Source: Flavobacterium psychrotrophum
GTDB lineage: Bacteria > Bacteroidota > Bacteroidia > Flavobacteriales > Flavobacteriaceae
Length of the DNA stretch: 64,000 nucleotides
Assembly: GCF_003403075.1 (NCBI RefSeq)
Contig: NZ_CP031557.1
Location: forward strand, 4,464,001-4,528,000
Reading direction: 5' to 3'
Shown piece after piece: positions 17,528 through 25,537 of this stretch. The position numbers were made by a program, and so were the translations under genes. The notes under the pieces are model-generated. The model was not told where the DNA came from. It worked only from the letters and a program-made list of their open reading frames with translations, and ran no database searches. The stretch's first letter is position 1. Each line of letters starts with the position of its first letter.

Positions 17528-18763
17528 ATGATTTTAGAAATGAAAGTTCCTTCGCCGGGGGAATCGATTACCGAAGTTGAAATAGCTACATGGCTTGTAA
17601 AGGATGGTGATTATGTAGAAAAAGACCAGGCCATAGCCGAAGTAGATTCAGACAAAGCAACGCTGGAGCTTCCTGCTGAGGTTGCCGGTATTATTACCCT
17701 TAAGGCCGAGGAAGGCGATGCAGTAAAAGTAGGGCAGGTTGTATGCCTTATCGATACTGATGCTGCCAAGCCGGATGGCGCTGCACCTGCTGCTGCCCCT
17801 AAAGCTGAAGAGAAAAAAGAAGAGCCAAAGAAAGAAGAACCTAAAGCTGCTCCTGCACCGGCCGCTGCGCCAGCTGCAACATATGCTACAGGTACACCTT
17901 CGCCGGCGGCAAAAAAGATACTTGACGAAAAAAATATTGACCCTGCAACCGTAAGCGGTACAGGCAAAGGCGGCCGCGTTACTAAAGACGATGCCGTAAA
18001 CGCTAAAGCGTCTATGGGTACACCTACAGGTGGCAGCCGTGGTAGCGAGCGTTCTAAACTAAGCATGCTGCGCCGCAAGGTAGCAGAGCGTTTAGTTTCT
18101 GCTAAGAACGAAACAGCCATGCTTACTACGTTTAACGAAGTAAACATGACGCCTATAAACAATGTGCGTAATGAATATAAAGATGCCTTTAAAGCTAAGC
18201 ACGCAGGTGTTGGCCTTGGGTATATGTCGTTCTTTACAAAAGCGGTAACCCGTGCACTTAAATTGTTCCCGGATGTTAACTCTATGATCGAAGGTGACTA
18301 CAAAGTTGCTTATGATTTTGCAGATATCTCTATTGCAGTATCAGGTCCTAAAGGGCTAATGGTACCGGTAGTGAGAAATGCAGAAACACTTTCTTTCCGT
18401 GGTATTGAGGCAGAGATAAAGCGCCTTGCGCTTCGTGCCCGCGACGGACAGATTACTGTAGATGATATGACCGGTGGTACTTTTACCATTACTAACGGTG
18501 GTGTATTTGGCAGTATGCTTTCTACGCCTATCATTAACCCTCCACAATCAGGTATCCTTGGTATGCACAACATCATTGAGCGTCCTATTGCTGTAAATGG
18601 TAAGGTAGAGATACACCCTATGATGTATGTAGCGCTTTCTTACGACCACAGGATCATCGACGGACGTGAGTCTGTTGGTTTCCTTGTAGCGGTTAAAGAA
18701 GCTCTAGAAAACCCTGTAGAGTTGCTTATGGATAACAATCCTAAAAAAGCACTTGAACTATAG
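17528..18763 (+). CDS. sucB: 2-oxoglutarate dehydrogenase E2 component (dihydrolipoyllysine-residue succinyltransferase)
   Basis: E2 core of the 2-oxoglutarate dehydrogenase complex, which moves succinyl groups to CoA. Domains are in the classic order. A lipoyl domain ([17 protein letters not shown], lipoylated Lys near residue 43) leads, followed by an Ala/Pro/Lys/Glu-rich linker (about 80-115). The E1/E3-binding domain comes next ([31 protein letters not shown]). The acyltransferase domain carries the catalytic motif [16 protein letters not shown] near 370. The 411 residues are a normal length. The last 15-25 codons, stop and terminator are duplicated at 19648-19782; this upstream copy is the intact one. 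Confidence 0.97.
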   Translation: MILEMKVPSPGESITEVEIATWLVKDGDYVEKDQAIAEVDSDKATLELPAEVAGIITLKAEEGDAVKVGQVVCLIDTDAAKPDGAAPAAAPKAEEKKEEPKKEEPKAAPAPAAAPAATYATGTPSPAAKKILDEKNIDPATVSGTGKGGRVTKDDAVNAKASMGTPTGGSRGSERSKLSMLRRKVAERLVSAKNETAMLTTFNEVNMTPINNVRNEYKDAFKAKHAGVGLGYMSFFTKAVTRALKLFPDVNSMIEGDYKVAYDFADISIAVSGPKGLMVPVVRNAETLSFRGIEAEIKRLALRARDGQITVDDMTGGTFTITNGGVFGSMLSTPIINPPQSGILGMHNIIERPIAVNGKVEIHPMMYVALSYDHRIIDGRESVGFLVAVKEALENPVELLMDNNPKKALEL

Positions 18764-18826
18764 TTTAGTTACTAAGTCAGTATATATACAAAACGCTCCT
18801 GAAAAGGGGCGTTTTTTGTGTTTTAT
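18738..18826 (+). repeat. sucB 3' end and terminator, copy 1 of an 89-bp exact direct repeat
   Basis: Bases 18738-18826 are identical to 19694-19782 by direct comparison. Homology continues 5' into sucB codons from about 18691, where the second copy has diverged. The repeat holds the last codons, the stop and the terminator. Confidence 0.92.
18790..18817 (+). terminator. Terminator of sucA-sucB
   Basis: A 10-bp stem AAAACGCTCC / GGGGCGTTTT with one T-G pair and a 6-base loop is followed by a T-run. The identical structure recurs at 19746-19773. Confidence 0.88.
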
Positions 18827-18834
18827 TAATCACT

Positions 18835-19152
18835 AAGAATAAAGCCGGAGCTAAACTTTATAGGATTGGAAAAAAAGGAATTTCTCAAATGGGAGAATTG
18901 CACAATTCTGGTCTATAGAGAATCCGATAGATTTCAAAAATCTTAAAGCATATACTGATAGTGTAATATACCGTTAAAGAATACTGAAAGAGCCGATTTT
19001 ATCGAAACTGCTTATCTTAAAGAAAGTAGTGATATTATAAAAATGACATTGCAAAAGCTCTTGGGAATACTAATACTGGTAATGGAATTGAGGTTATTAT
19101 TGATCAAAGATGAACTGTTGAAAATGAAATTATTGATTTATTAAAGAAATAA
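18835..19152 (+). pseudogene. Decayed toxin-like C-terminal coding remnant
   Basis: No single frame is open, but joining frames gives a continuous protein-like text. Frame one, 18835-18918, reads AGAKLYRIGKKGISQMGELH and then hits a stop. Frame two, from 18915, reads NPIDFKNLKAYTDSVIYR then a stop. Frame three, from 18974, reads LKNTERADFIETAYLKESSD. The last frame, from 19045, reads ALGNTNTGNGIEVIIDQR, an in-frame TGA at 19111, then TVENEIIDLLKK and TAA at 19150. That is three frameshifts and one nonsense codon. One shift falls in a shortened A-run near 19039. The small gene 19155-19394 starts 2 bases after the stop, as an immunity gene follows a toxin. The toxin assignment is an inference. 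Confidence 0.6.
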
Positions 19153-19154
19153 AA

Positions 19155-19394
19155 ATGGATTACGAACGCATATTAAATGTTGCAAAACTAAAATTTCAAA
19201 CTAAATTTCCAAAAATTGTTAATGATTTAGAAGAATGTATCGCAGCAGGTTCTACAGGAGGAGAAATAATAGTTAGAGTAGGTAAATATTTATATGATTT
19301 AAAAAATATGAATAAGATTGCTTATCTTGAAATACAAGAGGAAATAATTAGCTATCTTAATTCGTGTAGAGCCAATGGCATATTGATTCCATAA
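19155..19394 (+). CDS. Small orphan protein, possible immunity protein
   Basis: A 79-residue acidic/hydrophobic helical protein (NVAKLKFQTKFPKIVNDLEE, KIAYLEIQEEIISYLNS) without signal or membrane helix. It starts 2 bases after the end of a decayed upstream frame, in the arrangement common for polymorphic toxin-immunity pairs. The frame itself is intact. The surrounding segment is very AT-rich and is enclosed by the duplicated sucB 3' end, which suggests acquisition. I do not recognise its family; immunity function is a guess from context. Confidence 0.55.
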   Translation: MDYERILNVAKLKFQTKFPKIVNDLEECIAAGSTGGEIIVRVGKYLYDLKNMNKIAYLEIQEEIISYLNSCRANGILIP

Positions 19395-19549
19395 AATCAA
19401 ATATTTGATGATACTTAATGCTTATACTACTGATTCTGATTTATTGCGAACCTTTTTACTACACTTAGATATAGATATTATTGGAGCTTGATAGAGATAG
19501 TAATGGTTAACGATTTGGTTTAAGAATTCTGTATATTCACCTAAGCCGC

Positions 19550-19580
19550 CCCTGCTGGCGCGAGCATCTTGCTCGTGCCT
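19550..19580. repeat. GC-rich short palindromic repeat
   Basis: CTGGCGCGAGCATCTTGCTCGTGC contains a CGAGCA / TGCTCG hairpin. It stands out from the AT-rich flanks and resembles short dispersed repeats of Bacteroidota. The rest of the 19395-19647 stretch shows no coding signal. Confidence 0.45.
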
Positions 19581-19647
19581 CATATGTAATATGTCTCCAG
19601 CTTGCCATGCACTCCTTATCCATTAGGCCTGGACATAGTGCGCTAAC

Positions 19648-19782
19648 GGTTAAAGAAGCTCTTGAAAACCCTATAAACTGCTTATGGACAACCATCCTAA
19701 AAAAGCACTTGAACTATAGTTTAGTTACTAAGTCAGTATATATACAAAACGCTCCTGAAAAGGGGCGTTTTTTGTGTTTTAT
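19648..19782 (+). repeat. Second, diverged copy of the sucB 3' end with terminator
   Basis: The copy begins GGTTAAAGAAGCTC like sucB codons near 18691. It carries several substitutions and a 1-base deletion up to about 19693, then is identical to the first copy for 89 bases (19694-19782), including stop codon and terminator hairpin. It has no start or catalytic part and cannot encode E2. The two copies are 956 bases apart. The stretch from here to 20021 holds no gene I can support. Confidence 0.92.
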
Positions 19783-20021
19783 AGCTGGTGTTATTCATCC
19801 AAAAACCCCACGCTTTACAACGCAGGGTTTTTCTATTCCGGGGGTGTGTAAAAAAAATTGGGAAGGTGTGCAAAAATTGTTAGCTAATGGCTAACGCATG
19901 AAATACAGTGCTAAGGTATTAATTTTATTGTGTTGATAATTAAAGGTTTGTTTTTTTGCTGCTTTACCGTTAAACGTACAACAACTACCATTGTGTTGTG
20001 AGAATATTGCCTCTTCGGCAT

Positions 20022-20049
20022 AAAAAAATCCCCGCTTTACGGGCGGGGA
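20022..20049 (-). terminator. Terminator of the T9SS protein gene
   Basis: On the minus strand, TCCCCGC / GCGGGGA (7 bp, 7-base loop) is followed by ATTTTTTTA. It lies 45 bases past the stop of the gene ending at 20094. Confidence 0.8.
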
Positions 20050-20093
20050 AGTTAATGTGCTTTTAGAGACTTTACTCTTGTTAAGATATTGTA

Positions 20094-21683
20094 CTACTCT
20101 GCTTTTACAACCCTGATAACTTTTGCATTACTACCGCTGTAGGCTTTTACCATATAAACACCCGGCTGCAAAGCCTGCATATTTATGGTAGCTTGAGTGC
20201 CTGATGTGTTTTGGCTTAAAGCTAACTGGCCTAAAAGGTTGTACGCTTCTACTTTTGTGATTTCAGAATTGTTATGCAGTGTCAGGTTATTCTTTACCGG
20301 GTTAGGGTAGTAGGTAAAGCCTGAGAACTTAGTAGTGTCAGTTCCGGCTGTGCGGCTTACCAGTACACCAAACGTCGGGCTTTGGTAGGTATCAATAGTT
20401 TGTGTGGCATAGTAAGTAGTGCCGTCTGTTACTATGGTAGTTTCAGCGAGCGATGTGGTAGCATCTGCATCGGCATACCATAGTATATTTTGTCCTTCTA
20501 CATCAAGGTCGGCAAGGGTGTTGCCTTCAATATACATCTGTCTTGCTGCACCTGATGGGGGAGAAGGTAGCATGAGGTATGTAATAGATCCAACGCCTCC
20601 ACATGGAGCAAAATAATTGATATCATGTGAACCGTAAGCTACATTATAAAATGTGCCGGAGTCTTGCGGTGTTCCATTATCTAAAGCATATTGGTAAGGA
20701 GCAGAAACTCCCTGGATGTCTATTGTCAGTGTATTGCCGATGTTAGATATTATTATATTTGTAGGGACAATAAGATTGATAGGTTGCTCTATATAAGAAT
20801 AGCACGATGGGCCGATACGCGTATCGCCTGTTGTCCAAATTTTAATCCAGACAGAGGATGCACTTGAAATTGGGTAAAAATCATAGAAAATTATTTCATT
20901 TGTTCCTGCTATGGCATCTTGCAAAGTGGGGTAGTATTTCGACATATAATTAGTATACAGCAAAGCATTTTCTGTCAAGTCAATGCTCTCTCCGCAAGTT
21001 GTTATAGCCGGTAATGCACCAGATATTTCCGGCAATGGATTTACATTTAGCGTAAGCGTAGTATAAGCGGTACAGCCAGTTATTATAGATGTCACTTTTA
21101 CAAATAGTGTTTGTGTGCCCGGAGTGATATTTGTGTAAATCGAAGGAAGCGCAAGCCCGGCTTCCATAGCTGCTGCTGAGGTATAATATTGTACTGTAAA
21201 GCCCAGACCCGCATTTGCGCCCAGTATTTCATCATTCTTTGCTGCAAGGTCAAACGTTGCAAAACCATCATTTGGCAGTGCATCATCACAAACGGTATAA
21301 GCGGAAGGTGTGTTGATTACCGGTGCCGGATTTACTATTATACGCAATGATTCGATACTGAAGTTTGTAGGTGTAGTATTTTCTTCTACGCGTACATACA
21401 AGACTTGAATTCCGTTAGTTACATCGGCTAAAATATTGTTATAGTTCTGAGGGAAAGGAATAGCATTTGTGTCTGCATTTGCATCTGCTAAAGTTTCATG
21501 ATAGCTTATGGTATACAATGAGGGGTTAAGTCCGCCGAGTATCACTGCCGAAACCGTGGTAAGGTCAAACGTGGCTACGCCATCATTGTTCGCGTCACAA
21601 ACTACAAGATCCGGTGGTGTGTTAACCTGTGGCTGGGCATAGGCCATGATGCTGAATAACAGCAGGAGTAATGTTTTTTTCAT
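20094..21683 (-). CDS. Secreted cell-surface protein with T9SS type A sorting domain
   Basis: A 529-residue secreted protein. The signal peptide is KKTLLLLLFSIMAYAQ. Two related modules of about 100 residues follow; each starts with a Pro-rich stretch and VVCDANNDGVATFDL or TVCDDALPNDGFATFDLAA, as seen in flavobacterial gliding/adhesion-type proteins. The C-terminal 75 residues form the T9SS type A sorting domain: FTYYPNPVKNNLTL, then YNLLGQ, and ALQPGVYMVKAYSG with a final basic strand. That directs the protein across the outer membrane. It has its own -7 element (CAAATGTA on the plus strand, 21703-21710). The ligand or role is unknown. Confidence 0.85.
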   Translation of the reverse strand: MKKTLLLLLFSIMAYAQPQVNTPPDLVVCDANNDGVATFDLTTVSAVILGGLNPSLYTISYHETLADANADTNAIPFPQNYNNILADVTNGIQVLYVRVEENTTPTNFSIESLRIIVNPAPVINTPSAYTVCDDALPNDGFATFDLAAKNDEILGANAGLGFTVQYYTSAAAMEAGLALPSIYTNITPGTQTLFVKVTSIITGCTAYTTLTLNVNPLPEISGALPAITTCGESIDLTENALLYTNYMSKYYPTLQDAIAGTNEIIFYDFYPISSASSVWIKIWTTGDTRIGPSCYSYIEQPINLIVPTNIIISNIGNTLTIDIQGVSAPYQYALDNGTPQDSGTFYNVAYGSHDINYFAPCGGVGSITYLMLPSPPSGAARQMYIEGNTLADLDVEGQNILWYADADATTSLAETTIVTDGTTYYATQTIDTYQSPTFGVLVSRTAGTDTTKFSGFTYYPNPVKNNLTLHNNSEITKVEAYNLLGQLALSQNTSGTQATINMQALQPGVYMVKAYSGSNAKVIRVVKAE

Positions 21684-21702
21684 ACTATTGGTGGTTTTTT
21701 AC

Positions 21703-21710
21703 CAAATGTA
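21703..21710 (-). promoter_or_regulatory. -7 element for the T9SS protein gene
   Basis: The minus strand reads TACATTTG, 20 bases before the ATG at 21683, matching TAnnTTTG. Confidence 0.45.
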
Positions 21711-21729
21711 TGAAAAAAGAACATTGTAC

Positions 21730-22167
21730 CTATTTTAAGTAGAGGCAAAAATTATGGTAATCTATTATGGCTTTGCCTTTAAGCAAAACATCGGCACCTA
21801 TAATACCGTGCACGGGTTTTGCCTTATACTGGCGCAAAGCCTCGTTTACGTGACTCATGTCAAAAATAACGAGGCCAAAGTTTTTTGAACTCCACCTGCC
21901 CATTTTTAGCTTGTTTTTAAGAGAGGTTTGTGTTGGCATTCCGGTACCTCCGGCTCCGGCTGCCCTGGTGTCAGAATCGGCTGCCAAAAGGCTGAAATGT
22001 TGTATGCCTTCAAAGCCCACACAGCTGTTGCTTGCGCCGGTATCGAGTATAAAATTACCTTCTATGCCATTTATACGGCCTTTAATAAGCAGGTGCTGGG
22101 TGCTGCTAAGCCTGAATTTTATACGCTTATAACCCCTGGCTTTCAGGGTGTCTTGCAGGTCTTGCAT
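21730..22167 (-). CDS. Retropepsin-like aspartic protease (clan AA)
   Basis: A 145-residue single-domain aspartic-protease-like protein. The motif NFILDTGASNSCVG (about residues 38-51) is the catalytic DTGA of retropepsins. The second conserved element, HGIIGADVLL near 115-124, matches the GxDxL region. As a single domain it would have to dimerise to be active. It has no signal peptide, so it is probably cytoplasmic. It is divergent from tatD; the two starts are 104 bases apart. Substrate unknown. Confidence 0.82.
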   Translation of the reverse strand: MQDLQDTLKARGYKRIKFRLSSTQHLLIKGRINGIEGNFILDTGASNSCVGFEGIQHFSLLAADSDTRAAGAGGTGMPTQTSLKNKLKMGRWSSKNFGLVIFDMSHVNEALRQYKAKPVHGIIGADVLLKGKAIIDYHNFCLYLK

Positions 22168-22244
22168 TGTTAGTATGTATTATTGGGAGTGTCAAAATTA
22201 CTTTAAAAAACAATATCTTAACTTCAATTACTGCGCCAAGTTTG

Positions 22245-22252
22245 TATTTTTG
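22245..22252 (+). promoter_or_regulatory. -7 element of tatD-like gene
   Basis: TATTTTTG matches TAnnTTTG and would start the transcript near 22259, just before the ATG at 22272. This supports that start over the longer frame beginning at 22167. Confidence 0.5.
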
Positions 22253-22271
22253 CAGCCACTTTATTTTAAAA

Positions 22272-23045
22272 ATGATATTTACAGATACCCATACCCACAT
22301 ATATAGCGAAGAATTTGCACAAGATCGCGATGCCATGATGCAGCGTGCATTTGATGCAGGTGTTACACGCCTTTTTGTACCGTCTATAGACAGTACTTAT
22401 ACCGGTAAGATGTATAAAATGCAGGAGCAATATCCTGATAATGTTTTTTTGATGATGGGGTTGCATCCTACGCATGTTAAGGAGAATTATGAAGACGAAC
22501 TTGCCTTTGTAGAGAAAGAACTTGCTGATGCCTCACGGAAGTTTTATGCCGTGGGCGAAATAGGCATCGACCTGTTTTGGGATAAAACCTTTTTGCCTCA
22601 GCAGCAGGATGCGTTTAAGCGACAAATTCAGCTTGCCAAAAAATACAAACTGCCCATAAACATACATTGCCGTGATGCGTTTGATGAAACCTTTGAAGTG
22701 CTGGAAAGCGAAAAAGGCGAAGGCCTGTTTGGTATCTTTCATTGCTTTACCGGTAATTTTGAGCAGGCTCAGGTAGCTATTAGTTATGGCATGAAGCTGG
22801 GCATAGGTGGCGTGGCAACCTTTAAGAACGGAAAGATAGACCAGTTTTTAAGAGATATTGACGTTAGTAACATTGTGCTCGAAACCGATGCGCCTTACCT
22901 GGCTCCGGTACCGCATAGGGGTAAGCGCAACGAGAGTGCTTATGTACCGTTGGTAGCCCAAAAACTATCCGAAATTTATGACCTCCCGGTAGAAGAAATA
23001 GCACGTATAACTACACAAAATGCTGCGGATATATACGGTATTTAA
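22272..23045 (+). CDS. TatD-family metal-dependent hydrolase/deoxyribonuclease
   Basis: TIM-barrel metallohydrolase of the TatD family, 257 residues. All metal-binding motifs are present: DTHTHIYS at the N-terminus, GLHPTHV, GEIGIDLFWD (bridging Glu), HCRDAFDE, FHCFTGN and ETDAPYLAPVPHRGKRNES. The start was set at 22272 because DTHTH must sit at the N-terminus and a promoter element lies just upstream. TatD enzymes act as 3'-5' DNases in repair or DNA quality control; the exact role here is inferred. Confidence 0.93.
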   Translation: MIFTDTHTHIYSEEFAQDRDAMMQRAFDAGVTRLFVPSIDSTYTGKMYKMQEQYPDNVFLMMGLHPTHVKENYEDELAFVEKELADASRKFYAVGEIGIDLFWDKTFLPQQQDAFKRQIQLAKKYKLPINIHCRDAFDETFEVLESEKGEGLFGIFHCFTGNFEQAQVAISYGMKLGIGGVATFKNGKIDQFLRDIDVSNIVLETDAPYLAPVPHRGKRNESAYVPLVAQKLSEIYDLPVEEIARITTQNAADIYGI

Positions 23046-23113
23046 CAAAGATTTTCGGTTTAAATCCAATAAATTTTTGTTCATTTGTAAACAGTTTAAC
23101 CTTAAATAAGCAC

Positions 23114-24247
23114 ATGCCCAAATTTGATCATATCAGGCCTTTTTATGACAGCGAAGTAAATGAGGCCCTACGTAGTGTAATACACCACCCTATGATGAAG
23201 GCGCTCATGAGTTTTACATTTCCCGATGTTGAAGAAAACATATGGAAAGAACAGCTTTTAAGGACGCACTCTAAACGCGATTTCCAGGCCAATTTTATTT
23301 ATAATGCCGTGCAGATGGTTTTGAAAAAAAGCTCTGAAGGGTTAACAACTTCGGGCTTCGAAAAACTGGACCAGCATACATCTTATTTATATATTTCAAA
23401 CCACAGGGATATCATCCTTGACACATCATTGCTTAACGTTTCGCTTTTAGAACATGGGCTTGTAATGACGGCCAGCGCCATAGGCGATAACCTGGTTCAA
23501 AAGTCATTTCTGCAGGCGCTGTCTAAACTAAACCGCAATTTCCTGGTACAGCGCAACCTTTCTCCGCGAGAATTGCTGCAAAGCAGTAAGCTGATGAGCG
23601 AGTACATTTACCATCTTATACGCCGCGAAAACCGCAGTGTATGGATAGCCCAGCGCGAAGGCCGTACTAAAGATGGTAATGATGCCACACAACAGGGCGT
23701 GATTAAAATGCTAGCCATGGCTAATGAAGGGCAACCGCTTACTGAGTTTTTCCGTAAGGTAAAAATCGTACCGGTTTCTATTTCTTATGAATATGATCCT
23801 ACCGATGCCCTTAAGATGCCAAGGCTGCTGGCCGAAGCTAATGATGAGGTATATGTAAAAGAAAAGAACGAAGATTTTACTACACTGCTTAGTGGTATTA
23901 TGGGCCAGAAAAAGCGCATACATCTACATATAGGCGATGTTATAGACAGCGAACTTGATGCTATTGCAACACAGGGAGATAGCCCTAATAAGCAAATACA
24001 GTCGATTGCACAGGTTATTGATGAAGCTATTATTAAAGGTTATAAATTATGGCCTACAAATTACATAGCGTATGACCTTATGAACGGCACCACGCAGTTT
24101 GCAGATAAATATACTGAAAAAGAAAAGCAGGTTTTTGAACGGAGGTTTGAAATGCGTATTGATATTGAAAATAAAATATTGCGCGAAGGCTTCCTGGCAC
24201 AATATGCAAACCCGGTAGTTAATAAATTAAAATACCAGAATGCCTAA
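23114..24247 (+). CDS. 1-acyl-sn-glycerol-3-phosphate acyltransferase-like protein
   Basis: Glycerophospholipid acyltransferase family (PlsC/PlsB-like), probably membrane-associated. The catalytic NHxxxxD motif appears as ISNHRDIILDTSLLN near residue 96. The downstream acceptor motif is AQREGRTKDG near 180, and a third block is VKIVPVSISYEYDPTDALKMP. At 377 residues it is longer than PlsC and carries an extra C-terminal helical region. It overlaps the asparaginase gene by 8 bases, so they are cotranscribed. Substrate is not determinable. Confidence 0.85.
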   Translation: MPKFDHIRPFYDSEVNEALRSVIHHPMMKALMSFTFPDVEENIWKEQLLRTHSKRDFQANFIYNAVQMVLKKSSEGLTTSGFEKLDQHTSYLYISNHRDIILDTSLLNVSLLEHGLVMTASAIGDNLVQKSFLQALSKLNRNFLVQRNLSPRELLQSSKLMSEYIYHLIRRENRSVWIAQREGRTKDGNDATQQGVIKMLAMANEGQPLTEFFRKVKIVPVSISYEYDPTDALKMPRLLAEANDEVYVKEKNEDFTTLLSGIMGQKKRIHLHIGDVIDSELDAIATQGDSPNKQIQSIAQVIDEAIIKGYKLWPTNYIAYDLMNGTTQFADKYTEKEKQVFERRFEMRIDIENKILREGFLAQYANPVVNKLKYQNA

Positions 24248-25265
24248 GCCAAGGATACTATTGTTGTATACCGGTGGCACTATAGGCATGGTGAAAAATT
24301 TTGAAACCGGCGCGCTCAGGGTTTTCAACTTTAAAAAGCTGTTGCAGCGCATACCCGAATTGCGCCAGCTGGACTGCGATATAGATACCCTATCTTTTGA
24401 AAGCCCGATAGATTCCAGCGATATGGAGCCTACTAAGTGGGTAAAGATGGCAGGAATCATTCAGGATAATTACAATGATTTTGATGGTTTTGTTATCCTG
24501 CATGGCAGCGATACCATGAGCTATTCTGCATCGGCGCTCAGTTTTATGCTACAGGGCTTAACTAAGCCTGTGGTGTTTACGGGGTCGCAATTGCCTATAG
24601 GCGATTTGCGTACTGATGCCAAGGAAAACCTGATAACTGCCATACAAATAGCATCGCTTAACGAGGGTGGGCAACCTGTTATTAAAGAGGTTTGCCTTTA
24701 TTTTGAATATAAACTGTATCGTGGTAACCGCACCACAAAGATAAGTGCTGAGCATTTTAATGCTTTTACATCTCCTAATTACAATGCCCTTGCCGAAAGC
24801 GGAGTGCACCTGCGTGTAAACAACGAACAGTTGTTACAACCTACAGGAGTTGATTTTAGCGTTACTACGGCTTTTAACAGTAATGTGGTTATTGTTAAAA
24901 TGTTTCCCGGTATAACGGCAGCAGTACTTTCGGCCATTACTGCTATCGAAGGGTTAAAAGGAATTGTACTGGAAACGTATGGCAGCGGCAACGCACCTAC
25001 CGAAGACTGGTTTATAGGCATACTGCAAAAAGCTATTGAAAAAGGCATACACATTGTAAATGTTACCCAGTGCAGTGGCGGCCGTGTAAACATGGGCCAG
25101 TATGAAACCAGTACACTGCTTAAAGAAATAGGCGTTATAAGTGGTGCCGACATTACTACCGAAGCTGCCATTACCAAGATGATGTACCTCTTAGGCCAGG
25201 AAATGCTGCCTGAACGTTTTAAACCGTTGTTTGAAACATCTCTTTGCGGAGAACTTACCCAATAA
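24240..25265 (+). CDS. ansA: Type I L-asparaginase
   Basis: Cytoplasmic L-asparaginase, hydrolysing asparagine to aspartate and ammonia. The 341 residues match type I enzymes. Catalytic Thr lies in LLYTGGTIGMVKN near the N-terminus. The second catalytic block is FVILHGSDTMSYSASALSFM, and GSQLPIGDLRTDAKENL follows. There is no signal peptide, unlike type II enzymes. The start overlaps the end of the acyltransferase gene by 8 bases (translational coupling). Confidence 0.92.
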   Translation: MPKPRILLLYTGGTIGMVKNFETGALRVFNFKKLLQRIPELRQLDCDIDTLSFESPIDSSDMEPTKWVKMAGIIQDNYNDFDGFVILHGSDTMSYSASALSFMLQGLTKPVVFTGSQLPIGDLRTDAKENLITAIQIASLNEGGQPVIKEVCLYFEYKLYRGNRTTKISAEHFNAFTSPNYNALAESGVHLRVNNEQLLQPTGVDFSVTTAFNSNVVIVKMFPGITAAVLSAITAIEGLKGIVLETYGSGNAPTEDWFIGILQKAIEKGIHIVNVTQCSGGRVNMGQYETSTLLKEIGVISGADITTEAAITKMMYLLGQEMLPERFKPLFETSLCGELTQ

Positions 25266-25267
25266 TT

Positions 25268-25296
25268 TTGTAATCCGGTTTTTTAAACTATTTTTG
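25268..25296 (+). promoter_or_regulatory. Promoter of tRNA-Ser (TTG-N18-TATTTTTG)
   Basis: TTG at 25268-25270 and TATTTTTG at 25289-25296 are 18 bases apart; the tRNA 5' end is 13 bases further on. Confidence 0.65.
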
Positions 25297-25308
25297 CCCG
25301 AATAATTT

Positions 25309-25396
25309 AGAGGGGTGGCCGAGTGGTCGAAGGCGCACGCCTGGAAAGTGTGTATACTCCACAAGGGTATCGAGGGTTCGAATCCCTTCTCCTCTG
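25309..25396 (+). tRNA. tRNA-Ser (anticodon GGA)
   Basis: An 88-base class II tRNA. The acceptor stem AGAGGGG pairs with CTCCTCT (one G-T pair). The D region is TGGCCGAGTGG and the anticodon loop CTGGAAA gives GGA. The long variable arm of serine tRNAs is present, as is the T-arm GAGGG-TTCGAAT-CCCTT. Discriminator G follows; the CCA tail is not encoded. Its 3' end is partly copied at about 27503-27545. Confidence 0.93.
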
Positions 25397-25405
25397 CAAT
25401 AAAAA
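25385..25405. repeat. tRNA-Ser 3' end, left copy of att-like direct repeat
   Basis: A 21-base stretch (CCTTCTCCTCTGCAATAAAAA) spanning the tRNA 3' end is repeated exactly at 27517-27537. A 1-base indel on each side of the exact block interrupts further similarity (TTCGA.. and TGCTCCTC). Confidence 0.8.
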
Positions 25406-25428
25406 TGCTCCTCATCAGGAGCATTTTT
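25402..25428 (+). terminator. Terminator after tRNA-Ser
   Basis: An 11-bp stem AAAATGCTCCT / AGGAGCATTTT with a 4-base loop lies 6 bases after the tRNA. Confidence 0.85.
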
Positions 25429-25537
25429 GTTTATATTCTTTCTTGGCGATGGCAGCAGGTATTGTTTTAGATATATTGTAGCACGACACGAATTACAAAC
25501 CTGTGCGATCATGATAAAGCGTTTATGAAAGAGCAAA

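Noticed and set aside
17611..18162. A 183-codon frame antisense to sucB
   Set aside because: It mirrors the Ala/Pro/Lys linker and lipoyl domain of sucB and has no independent support.
19541..19647. Possible CRISPR-like or short repeat array
   Set aside because: Only one GC-rich hairpin unit is present; no regularly spaced repeats occur here or elsewhere in the window.
19607..19894. A 95-codon frame overlapping the second sucB tail
   Set aside because: It only reads through the duplicated sucB end, stop region and terminator in a shifted frame; it is a shadow of the repeat.
22167..22271. N-terminal extension of the TatD frame
   Set aside because: The promoter element lies inside it and the metal-binding DTHTH must be at the N-terminus.
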